This document shows positions 36,650-47,600 of a stretch of 64,000 nt of DNA, in pieces. The notes beneath the pieces were generated by a model. That model was not told the DNA's origin, made no database searches, and saw only the letters and a list, made by a program, of their open reading frames with translations. Source of the stretch: Monarcha castaneiventris obscurior (Eukaryota; Chordata; Aves; Passeriformes; Monarchidae); the NCBI GenBank assembly GCA_026261815.1, contig JAMPIT010000884.1, forward strand, positions 11,235,001 to 11,299,000. The letters are read 5' to 3'. A program made the translations under genes and the position numbers. Each line of letters opens with the position of its first letter. The first letter of the stretch is position 1.

Positions 36650-39255
36650 AGGCCACTGCAATTCATCCACCGCTGCCAATTAAATTGACTTGGAAATCAT
36701 CAGAAATCGTCTACGTGGAGCAGTGGCCTTTGTCAAAGCCTCAAATGGCAGCCTTGCTAGAACTAGTTCACCGCGAGCTACAAAAGGGTCACATAGAACC
36801 CTCTGTCAGCCCGTGGAACACCCCTGTATTTGTAATCCCCAAAAAGTCTGGAGAAAGTTACCGCCTCATCCACGACCTGAGGGAGGTGAACAAGACAGCC
36901 AGACCCATGGGCCCAGTTCAGACGCTGCTGCCCATGAACTCAGCTATCCCAGAGGGGCAGCCATGTGCAGTGCTGGACATCAAAGACTGTTTCTTTTCAA
37001 TACCCCTGCACCCTGATGACAAAGAACGTTTCGCTTTTTCTGTCGTGTCCCCAAATGGCAACAGACCCAACCTTCGCTTTCAGTGGAAAGTGTTGCCACA
37101 GGGCTTTGTACATAGCCCGACCATATGCCAAATCACCGTGGACAAAGCACTGATGCCGGTCCGACATTCCCATCCTGCTGCAACTATCATCCAATACATG
37201 GATGACATTCTCGTCGCTGCACCATCAGCAAGCCAGGTAGATCACTTGGTATCCACAATCACAGAAACTCTTCAGGCAAATGGCTTCGAGACTGCGAGCG
37301 CAAAGATCAAGAAAGGACCCTGCGTGACCTTCCTGGGAGTGGGAATCACAGGCTCCTATGTGACACCCCCCATGGTGAAGATCCGCCGAGACATCAAGAC
37401 GCTTCATGACGTGCAGCGCCTTGTGGGATCTCTGCAGTGGCTCCGCAACATCGTCCTGATCCCTCCCGAGGTCATGGACCCCTTATATGACCTCCTGAAA
37501 GGAAAGCACCCCTGGGAACCCAAACAACTAACGCCACAAGCAGCCAGCTCCCTTGATTTCATCGAGCATCAGATGTCCACTGGCACCCTTGCCAGGTGGA
37601 ACCCAAGCATGTCGCTCGATTTATATGTCCACTTCACACCGAAAGGAGGAGTGGGAGCACTGGCTCAAGGACCTTCTGAAAGGCCCCGGCCGATCCAATG
37701 GATAGTCCTCGGAAGACCAGCTCGTGCTTTCTCCCCAGGAATCGAATGCATCGCCAGCCTCATCATGAAAGGCAGGAAACTCGCCCTGAGACATCTGGGA
37801 ACCGAGCCGACAAGAATCCACCTTCCCTTCCGCAAGCAGCCAATCACAGAATCAACCACGATACCAGAGCATCTAGCCCTTGCTCTCACAGGCTTCGGAG
37901 GAGAAATCTCCTACGCCGCCAGACCACCCTGGACTCAGCTACTGACCATCGTAGACATAGACATGCCACCAAAGGTCATGGACCGACCGCTGCCAGGACC
38001 GACAGTCTTCACAGACGCTTCTTCCACAACTTCTACCGCAGCAGCAGTGTGGCAGGCAGGAGAAGAGTGGCATTGCGTCAAAATATGTGACCTTACACTG
38101 TCAGTGCAACAGCTGGAAGCAGCAGCAGTGGTCTTGGCGTGTGGACTCTTCCAGGAGGAACACCTCAACATCGTAACGGACTCCATATTCGTGGCAAGGC
38201 TCTGCCTAGCCATGTCCGGACCAGGTGTGTCAACATCTACAGCAGCTTTAATGCTGGAAGAAGCACTCTCCTCGCGACAGGGCACCGTGTCTGTCATTCA
38301 CGTCAACAGCCACAACCCAGTCAAAGGTTACTTCCAGACTGCCAACGACAGAGCAGACGCTGCGGCAAAAGGAGTGTGGACACTGCAAGAAGCTCGTCAA
38401 CTACATGAATCGCTCCACATCGGAGCCAAGGCACTGGTGAAGAGATGCGGGATCTCGACAGCGGACGCAAAACATGTGGTGGCCACCTGCCCTCACTGCC
38501 AAAAGTCACCCCTATGGACCAGTGGGGTCAACCCAAGAGGTCTCAAGCCCTCAGAAATCTGGCAGTCGGACTTTACTCTATGCCAACTGCTGAAGCCCCG
38601 AGCTTGGCTTGCAGTGACAGTGGACACTTATAGCGGGATGATCGTGGCCACACAGCACCCCAAAACTAACTCTAAAGCCACAATTCAGCACTGGCTGACA
38701 GCTATGGCATGGCTTGGTATCCCCAAACAAATTAAAACTGATAACGGTTCCAATTTCACTTCCAAACCGGTGCAAGAATTTGCCTCGAAATGGGGCATCA
38801 CCCTGGTACAAGGTATTCCATAAAACAGCACTGGGCAGGCCATTGTTGAGTGAGCAAATCAGACCCTGAAAGCCAAGCTAGAAGTACTGGCAAAAACAGA
38901 AGGGTTTGACAATTCCATCCCCTCAGGGGATCAGGCACGTTTACTAGCAACCGCTTTGCTAGCACTGAATCAATTTCCTAGGGGAGATGAAACAAATAGT
39001 CCCACTCAAAAACATTGGGCCACTCGAGCATTAGAGGAGGGCCCACAGGTTGTAATTAGAAATGAGCTGGGTGAATGGGAACGGGGCTGGAAATTGATGC
39101 TCACGGGGCAAGGATACGCAGCTGTTAAAAAGGAAGGCAGAATCAGGTGGTGTCCTTTAAAGTCAGTCAAGCCAGACCTTCAGAGTAAACAGGATGAAAC
39201 TAATGAAAACTGTGAGTTTCTGTTTACAGGACATGCTCGTGGGGCATCCTCGTAA
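36646..39255 (+). pseudogene. pol: pol: reverse transcriptase, RNase H, integrase; two nonsense codons
   Basis: This frame is -1 relative to the end of pro. Numbering from the ATG at 36646, RT has the D111 motif (LDIKDCFF), PQGF at 151-154 and YMDD at 184-187. RNase H acidic residues are D457, E491, D512 and D571. Integrase has a His2Cys2 finger (H587, H591, C615, C618) and core D642 and D699. Translation stops at TAA 38821-38823. The same frame continues after it with the third catalytic residue (E, codon 735, giving D,D-35-E), then meets a second stop TGA at 38851-38853. It is then open to TAA at 39253-39255 through the integrase C-terminal domain. RT and RNase H are intact; integrase is truncated before its catalytic Glu. 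The last 62 nt overlap env. Confidence 0.95.
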
Positions 39256-41170
39256 CGCGTACACCCCTGTTCCTGAAGAAAGTGACACCCATGTTCCAGA
39301 GGAAATTGACAAACCACCAAACCGCCAGACAGCACCCAAGAGTCCCGTGCCGGTGAGACCCAGACATCGACAGTGTTTTTGTATCATTTTACTGTTAGGG
39401 CTTGTCACCACAGGGCAAGCCAGCCCAGACCATTACCCCCATCAGCCGTTCAGGTGGGTCATGCAACACCTTTCAAATGACAAGGTGATCAAAGAAACCA
39501 CCACACCAAACACCCCATCTTTTGTGATTTGCATTTCCGATCTGTTCCCGGGAAAACCAAAAATAAACCCCTATTCCCCTCATGTCACACGCATGCACCT
39601 GTCCTACTGGTGCCCAGCCTCAAACCCACGGAAAAAGTACTGCAATTACCCGGGATGGGGATATTGTGGGTACTGGGGCTGTGAAACCATTGTTACAGAT
39701 GCCAGACCATCAGGACCTGAGTGAGAACCTCAAGACCCCGATGAATTTTTACAATTCACCTGGGCACCCACCGGTTGCAAACAACCCGCCGCCCTTCATG
39801 AAAAATTCTATCGGAACCATCACAAATTCTCTAGAGTTCGGAGGTGCACTGACTATAACATGACCGTTTTGCAGCCAAATCACCCTAGCTGGGCCACAGG
39901 CAGGACATGGACAGTAGTCATTCAAGGGTCAAAGGAGTGGGTGAATGTGCGAATTATCAAGCTTCAGCCACGAGCATCCCAGGCGGTCAGGCCCAACAAA
40001 GTTATTAAAGATGTGCTGAAAGGGAAAAACACAACCCACTCCAAAGCCTTGCCCACAGAGGTCACTGATACCCTGATCGGTCATGCAGATGCCTCCCAAA
40101 TAAGTCTAGCCGGATCTGACCCAGATCCAGTCTTTCGTATGTTAGAAGCTACTTTTCTATCCCTGAACGAATCCAACCCGAACCTAACTAATTCCTGCTG
40201 GCTTTGTTATGATGTTAAACCCCCTTTCTATGAAGGAATTGCTTTAGAAATCCCCTTCAGTTACTCCACAGCTGACACACCTCACCAGTGCAGGTGGGAC
40301 ACTCCCCGAAGGGGGATCACCCTGAGTCAAGTCACGGGCAAGGGCAGATGTTTTGGCAATGCAACTTTAGCAAAGAAAGGCAACATCTGCACCAAAGTTG
40401 TCAAGCCCAACAGAAAAAATAAGTGGGTGGTTCCCTCTGCATCTGGGATGTGGGTTTGTCAGCAATCTGGAGTGAGTCCTTGTGTGTCTCTTGCCAAGTT
40501 CAATGATTCTACTGATTTTTGTGTCCAAGTCCTAATTGTGCCTAGGGTCCTGTACCACTCAGACGAGGAGGTGTACCGCCTTTTTGAGGAACCCGGCCGA
40601 CGCCACAAGAGAGAATTAATAACAGGCGTCACTATTGCAATGCTGCTTGGCCTGGGAGCAGCCGGAACGGCCACGGGTGTCTCAGCCCTTGCGACCCGAC
40701 ACCAAGGACTGTCCCAGCTACAAATGACTATCGATGAGGACTTGCAGAGAATCGAGAAATCCATCTCCTTTCTGGAAAAATCAGTTTCCTCACTTTCAGA
40801 GGTAGTCTTACAGAACAGGCGAGGTCTGGACCTCTTGTTCATGCAACAGGGGGGCTTGTGTGCTGCCTTGAAAGAGGAATGCTGCTTTTATGCAGATCAC
40901 ACGGGAGTCGTCAGAGACTCCATGGCAGAACTCCGAGATAGACTGGCTCAGAGACAGAAAGACAGGGAAGCCCAGCAGAGTTGGTTTGAGTCCTGGTTCA
41001 ATCAATCGCCATGGCTCACCACACTAATTTCCACCTTGGTAGGTCCATTGGCAATGTTGCTTTTAGCTTTTACCTTTGGACCGTGCCTGCTGAACAAACT
41101 AGTCTCTTTTGTCCAGACCCGTCTAGAACGGGCCAACATTCTGTTTTTAGGCCACCAACAAATGCTGTGA
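39194..41170 (+). pseudogene. env: Gamma-type envelope glycoprotein (env), one nonsense codon
   Basis: Surface (SU) and transmembrane (TM) precursor, one frame throughout except for an in-frame TGA at 39722-39724 (codon 177). The leader has a hydrophobic segment at residues 61-73 (CFCIILLLGLVTT) and likely signal cleavage near 77. SU contains WGCET and, in the second half (numbered from 39860), a CWLC motif at 113-116. A furin-type site RRHKR is at 247-251, followed by a hydrophobic fusion segment. TM carries the immunosuppressive-type region and a CX6CC cysteine pattern (C334, C341, C342). A membrane span at about 386-410 and a short tail follow. CWLC with CX6CC marks a gamma-type Env. About five SU N-glycosylation sequons are visible. 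A splice acceptor at 39228-39229 suggests that spliced mRNA starts at the ATG at 39233 or uses gag-derived codons. Confidence 0.92.
39219..39230 (+). other. Candidate env splice acceptor
   Basis: TTTCTGTTTACAGG is a good 3' splice site, with AG at 39228-39229. The exon would begin in the env frame, and the first ATG (39233) is also in that frame. Confidence 0.5.
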
Positions 41171-41277
41171 ACAAAACTGTACACACTACTCAGGTGTACC
41201 AAACGCCTTCCTCTTCTCAAGTTGCTACCTTGTGCCTCATCTCTATGCCTGTATGTATGGCTACCTCGTTCTTTTGT

Positions 41278-41294
41278 AAAGGGACGGGGGGAAA
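41278..41294 (+). other. Polypurine tract
   Basis: AAAGGGACGGGGGGAAA directly abuts the 3' LTR, the position where plus-strand DNA synthesis is primed. A single C interrupts it. Confidence 0.85.
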
Positions 41295-41658
41295 TGTAGT
41301 AGAATAGGGACAAGAGCGAACGGAAGATTTCGTGATGTGACGGAAAGCAGAAAGCAGCGTGTAACCTTCCTCCCTTTCATTCCTTTGTGATAAGAATTAC
41401 TCTAAACAATACAGCCCTTCATAACCCCAGTAGCTTTCCACCCCTTACTAACTTTTACCATCCCACCGTCCCCCCTCCTGACGTAGAGAAACCACCTCGA
41501 CTATATAACCCCACGAAGTAGAACAATAAAACGCCATTTTGACCATCTGCCATATTGGTGCTGTGTGTCTGTGGCCCGAGCAGCTTGGGGGCTAGGCCGA
41601 GTTGCCGTGCCGGGTTCTTGAACCAGGTCGCCACTGCCTCACATACCGAGAGGCATCA
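41295..41658 (+). repeat. Proviral 3' LTR
   Basis: This is 364 bp, identical to the 5' LTR except for C at 41331 and G at 41533; both keep a CpG that is lost in the 5' copy. TATATAA is at 41502-41508 and the poly(A) signal at 41525-41530. The flanking target copy is TTTGAC (41659-41664). Confidence 0.95.
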
Positions 41659-44600
41659 TTTGACACATGGCGTTTGTCTTTTAGGTTGTGACAGAGAAAG
41701 GATTGTGACAGTATCTCCTTCCTAAGCAATCACAAGGTGACACCCAAGAAAAGCCCTTTGACTAGGGCTAGAAAAGGATGCTCTGCCCTTGTCGCCACCT
41801 CTGCAGTTAGTAATCTGCAAAGTTTCAGACTTGACCTTCAGGAAACCCAAAGCTGCTTGCAGCTCCACTGCCTGCTTCAGAGATACACTGGCTTCCACCA
41901 AACATGGCCATCCATGTCATGGCAACCTGCAGACAACCAGGGTCCATTTCCTGGACCTTCCCTTCCAGAAGTTTTTCAGTGTGAGGCAGAGCAGCATGAG
42001 TGTGCCTACAAGATTTTCTCAGCAGAGAGACCTGCATCTGAGTAAAGAACCATCCAGACTGCAACAACCATCCAACCCCAGTTTCTTTTCACAGTCTGCT
42101 GATGGATGAAATTTATTACCTGTACACTGAGCTCCTCAGCCTCCCCACCTTGCTCCCTTCCTGCTTCTCCTTCACCTTTTGCTTTTGTACTCCCTCTTCA
42201 TTTTTTGTCTTTCTTGGCTAGCTAATTCTTCCTCAGGCAGTTTTTAAATATAAAGGGAAAGGAAAATAGTTAGTTGGTACTACCACAATATTTGCAAACC
42301 ACTCTTCAGCTGGCTCTCAGGGAATTAAGGCTTCGATTTGCCTGTTTGGACTGTGAGCTCTTCTTTACCCTTTCCACTTTGGGGGTTCACTTCATTCTTC
42401 AGCCAGCAAAACAGGGCCTCGAGCTCAGATATAGACCCCAGTCCCCAGCATAATCTAACACAGGTTGTGAATTGAGCAATACCTGCTGAAAGCATCCATT
42501 AAATTCCACCCCCTTTGTCAGCAGCAGTTTTTGGTTTTACAGAGCACAGCAATATAAGCAGTTCTTAACATACAGTAGACAGCCAAATCTTTTTTTTCTT
42601 GTTCTCCAGGAGAAAGGTGTTAGGAGAGAATTAGGACAGGAATAGGCCTGTTACACCCCCATCCAAAATATCTAGCTTTCCATGATATGTCAATTCTCCT
42701 GGCTTACAGTGTTGCTCCTAGTTCTCTCTGTAAAGGTTCTGGGAATTAAAGACAGTGCAGCAGTCCAAAAAACCGCAATGGTTCTACTGGAGGAAGTGGG
42801 GACCAATGCTCTAGATTATAGGACCTGTGGCATTACCACCTTCCACTCACAAGCCCCCAGGAAAGGAGATGGGGTTCTGAGTGCCAAATGTACCTGTTTC
42901 AGGCATTACTGTTGCCCACTCAGTGAATTAACAACTCATTGTAACCAGTGTATACTCCACTCCAAAACAAGCTCAGAACTTTGCTCTTAAACTGAAGCCA
43001 AATCTTTAATTTTGATTTAGAAAGTAAGGTCTCAAGAGTTCTGATCAATAAGTAAATCAAACATATAAAATACTATGTATTGTGATCAAATACTTTTTTG
43101 ATCTTTTGTATTACAAGATCACAAGATAGTGGAAAATTAATCTTACAAAGTAACTGAGCTCATAACACACATGATTTTTTCCCTTCCTGAGCTCTATGTG
43201 AATTCGTCCCTGAACTGCCTATCTTGCATAATTTTAATTGGATTCTAGAACACCATGACCTTGATGCAGCAGCTACAGTATCTGAGTGCTGTCTTCTACA
43301 GTTATATATGGTACAGCACCTTCCAAATCTGTGAACCCTGAGAGATCAGAAGTGTGTGCTGCACAGTGCTGTTTTTCTTATATTCAAACATTCCTGTTTC
43401 AAGGTCTTCCAAGAAGGCTCTGATTGCCTTGGAAGGTCACCAAGATAAAGAACCCACTTCAGTAACTCACTGAGTTTCTAATGAACTGCACTGGTGGCCA
43501 GCTGTTAGTTACAAGTAATATCCTGTCTTTCTCTAAAAGTCATGATATCGCTTGTGTAATGTTCTCTCTGAGCATGGCTACAAACTTGAACTATGCCTTG
43601 AGATCACTGTCTCCTCCTGTGCCTAAGTCAAGGAGGTCACTTCAGAACTGAGGAATGCAGGAGCCAGCTCTGCAAACCTGGGGAATCTTTGACTCTGCTG
43701 GTATTACACTGCTGTTATTTGCTTGGTACTCAATACAAAAGCCTGGTGTTCAATACAAATGGATTCTGTCAGAAAATTCATCATTCTTCCTTTGCCTCAC
43801 AAGGTTATCCTTCTGAATGGAAAAATTGCCAGAGACATTTAAAAGACAATCCAAAATTGCAACATCTATCTGTGCACTTGGACTCTGCAGCACTCAATTG
43901 TGGTGGAACTTTGATAGGAAAATAAAAATGGGAACGTTTTGCCATCCTTCACAGACTCATGCTGAGACAGTCCCTGCAGACTGAGATATTGGGCACTGGA
44001 AACAGCAAGACTATAAAAAGCCTTAATTGCACAAATTATTTTAACCCTTGTACCTTTAAATCTTCATTTCACCAGGTCAGCAGGTACAGTACTATGACCT
44101 CTTGGTATGCACCACATTCTGAGTGTTTTCTCAGGATGCTCTGGGAAATAACTTATCTCAAAGGGCAGAGTGATGGAATTTTTTAGACTCCACAGCAAGG
44201 TTTGGAAAAACTCTTCACTGTCACTGCAGCTCATTAGCCAGTCTCAGTCTTCAATTGGACACAATATGACATCAACATTTGAGTTATTACCTAGGAGGAA
44301 TGCCTCATTATCAAGGAGGTAAAGCACATTCCATTACATTTCCCTACAGAAAGTATTTTTTTTCCCCACAACATAGCAGCAACTAGATACTTCATCAAGG
44401 TACTCCTTCTCTAAAGTCAGGATGAACACCAGCCTCCTCAAGCTACTGGAGGATGCAGTGGAAGAACAGAGGAGTCATTCAGAAAATCCGTGTGTCTTCA
44501 TCAGTGTTATGGAATCTCCCTTGTCTCTCTCTCCTGATGAGTCCTGCTTTTATGTTCAGTAAGATCCATTTAACCACTTCAAATTACCTATGCTCCAAAC

Positions 44601-47600
44601 TTAGGCTATAGTAACTTTACATTGCAAAACAGTTCAAGCTTTCTAAAGGCATGCTCCTTTTTTTTCTTTTTTGGGGGGTTCCCAAACTGCTGGAACCATA
44701 AATGTTTTAGGCTTTTGGGAGCTCTGAGCCATCCAGGATCTTCCAGGCTGGCTGCTCTAGGGCCACCAGTTTCAAAAACCACTCAGATTGAGCTCCCACA
44801 CTCTGAAACAGAAAAGCTGAGTGACTTAACTTGAGCAATGCTCCCATATATTCTGCTGGGATCCTGGTACAAAAAGCAATGTTTCTAGAATGCACAACTC
44901 CTTCATACAGACAGCTACAGGACGGGTAGTCCCAGGCTTGCAGCCAGCACTTGCGTGAACTGCTTCCAGGGGAGCATGCTCTGTTTTGGGAATATCATCG
45001 GAAAAAAGAAGTAAACTGAAAACCTCTAAAGAGTGGAGAAGCTTGGAGTGTGGTAAGCTCCACATTCAAATCTCTGTCTCAAGTCCTTCTGAGGTACTTT
45101 GGTCTTTATAAAGATGTTTACACCAAATTTCACCAACTTGACATCTTCACAGTGAGGGGAGGATCATGGGAGGATGGACAAAGCTTGGTTCTGTGGAAAA
45201 ACTACAGCCTTTGCTCACCCTGACTCTTAAAATCTGGCAAAACCTAGTGACACCTGATTTGTGTCAACCTAATTTTTCTAAAATGTTATTTCAGGCCCAT
45301 CTGTGTCAGGTGTGAACACAATGACACCTGAGGTGATGAGGCCTCCTGAAAGGGCGGCTGGGCTGGGGCTGTGTCCCCTCAGGTGAGTGGGAGGGAGCCC
45401 TGTAAACAGCCATGTACAACACAAAAAAAATCCAATAAAACATATGCCTGTCTGTAAATACGAGCTCCCTAGGATATTGCTTCTAACTACATTTTAACTC
45501 TTTGACTGAGCCCTTCACAGGGCAAAACACAAAGGTTTATAATCAATGGCTGTTCATCATATGCAGGTTTTTTAATAAAAGATGCTCCTCTTTGGGTTTT
45601 CCAGCTGGATTGGAAGCGGCAGTGGCTGCAGGGCAAACACAACAGGAATCCCTGGTACCCTCCTCCCCAAGGCAGCTTGAGGGAGCAGCCCAGTGTCAAC
45701 CCCTCTTTAGAGAGGGCAAAAACCTGGAGCCAGCACCCCTCCTTGGTGTGAGATGCTTCCCACAGGACATTCTGTGACCCTGGCAAACAAAGAGAACCTC
45801 CTTGCCTTGCACTTTTGCTCTGTCCTCCAAATATTGAACACAGGGTTTCTCCACCACACTCCTCATATGTACCTGAACAGTGGTTGCACCACAGTAAGTC
45901 TTCCAGTTTTGCTGCATCATTAAAGCGTTAGTCTCTGTGATATTTTGTTGCTTTCAAATTGTAGGGGGCATCAGTCAAAAGATAGAACAGGGGGAAAATG
46001 TTTCTTTTTTTTCCCCCTCAGTCTCAGAATGGTCAGAATTAGAATTAATTTTATCCTGTGTAATGTTTTGGCTTGGTTCATATTTATCCCAAATGAGTTC
46101 ACGCATTTCTACCAGCAGAAGTAAAAGGTCATGAAACCAGTCAATTCCCTCTCTCCTAAAAGGTGTGAATCCCTTCTAGGGAGTGAATCACCAGTGCATA
46201 GAAAGAAAATGCAAAAATACCTTCTGTGGGACTGTAATCATAGCTGCATGCATTTACAAAATGCACAAGGGGACTTCAGATGCCATTTGTTTTGCATCAA
46301 TTTTTAGGTCATCTGTTTAATTTGATTGATGAACATGGGGGAAAATTAACCAAAACTTTTATCTTCTTGCTAAAAATAAAAAATAAATAAAGCAGTCTTG
46401 CTTTCTGCAGTGTTTGTCTATGCACCACAAACATTTGAGTAGACTGGAGGAGTAAGGGAGGAGGACAGGGAAAGGACTTAAATCACTTTTTCATAAAATA
46501 AATCTAAAATTATCATGGCCCTCATCTAATACTCCACATTAAAAAGGAGATATGTTCATGTATATATGTCCATCTCATTATGTTGGTTTTATTAATCATC
46601 TATTACACAGATTGGTTCCAAGAGAAAGTTTTGGATCCAGATCTAAACTCTCTGAGGAAGGAGAGTATTCAGAATTGAACTTCTGATTACAACTAGCATA
46701 AGGATAATCTGAATCCAGGTTTTTGGTTCATTGACTGAATTTGGATTTCCTTGATTTGTTTCAAACAAGAATTTAGCATGTCAGTTGAAACATAAACACA
46801 TCTAAACTTATTCTGCTGGAATAAAATAGAAAGTTTCAGTGTTTTTTTACAGCATTGTATTGCTTCCTATCTAATGCTTTCAAAAAAAACATCTTCTTGG
46901 TTCAAATATTTTGAGGCATGCTTTATAAAAAGGCAAAAGACTTTCCAACTTATTGCTGGTACCCAGTAGTGTTAAAAAAAAGCCCAAAACAACAAACCAA
47001 TAAAAGCAGACCAATAAAAACAGTATATTAGCCTTTATTTTAAAGTATATAACTGTCCTTCCCTATGAGACAGACAAAACTTCTGTAGTCAAAACCAAAG
47101 GCATCCAAAACTATTACATACTTTAAGACCTAGTTGAAAGTGTTAATGAAAATATAACCAGGACCCACTTGCATTTCACACTTTTCTTAGACCTTTATCA
47201 AGAAACGCTATCTAGTTATCAATGCCAGGCATTGAAACAGCTAGAAGTCCCATTTCAGTTCAAATGTAGAACACAAGTTCTAAAGACATTATAAAAAAAC
47301 CAATCAATTTTCAAGCCCATATCACGGGGGTTTTTTTGAAGCCTTATTTTGGTAATCCTCATCATTTAACTTTTGGAGGATTATTCGGACCTCAGTGACG
47401 TGATCTGTCCTCCTGGAGAAAATGGAAGAGGAATGAAAGGTACTACATTTACCTTTCTTTACTTACTGCAAAATTAAATATAATAAATATAAGACTTAAG
47501 CTGTTATATGGTAGAAGTACTTCAGATAGTATTAACAGGTAGATCTATACATAGACTATTTATGCTTGTATTTACACTTTACTGCTGGTTGTATTCATGA

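Larger units (their letters stand above)
33455..41658 (+). mobile_element. Full-length class II endogenous provirus, defective
   Basis: The 8204-bp provirus is bounded by two 364-bp LTRs and flanked by a 6-bp duplication with one mismatch: TTTGAT at 33449-33454 and TTTGAC at 41659-41664. The order is LTR, primer site, gag, pro, pol, env, polypurine tract, LTR. A 6-bp duplication, two zinc knuckles, an RT with YMDD, and an alpharetrovirus-style LTR and matrix place it in class II (alpha/beta-like), while the envelope is gamma-type. Every coding region carries at least one disabling lesion, six in all, so it is not expected to be infectious. It is antisense to PRR5 and 4.8 kb upstream of its first coding exon. 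Confidence 0.95.

Noticed and set aside
42682..42990. 102-codon ORF with a hydrophobic N-terminus and many cysteines
   Set aside because: It has no splice signals, family resemblance or repeat support; an ORF of this length is expected by chance in this much DNA.
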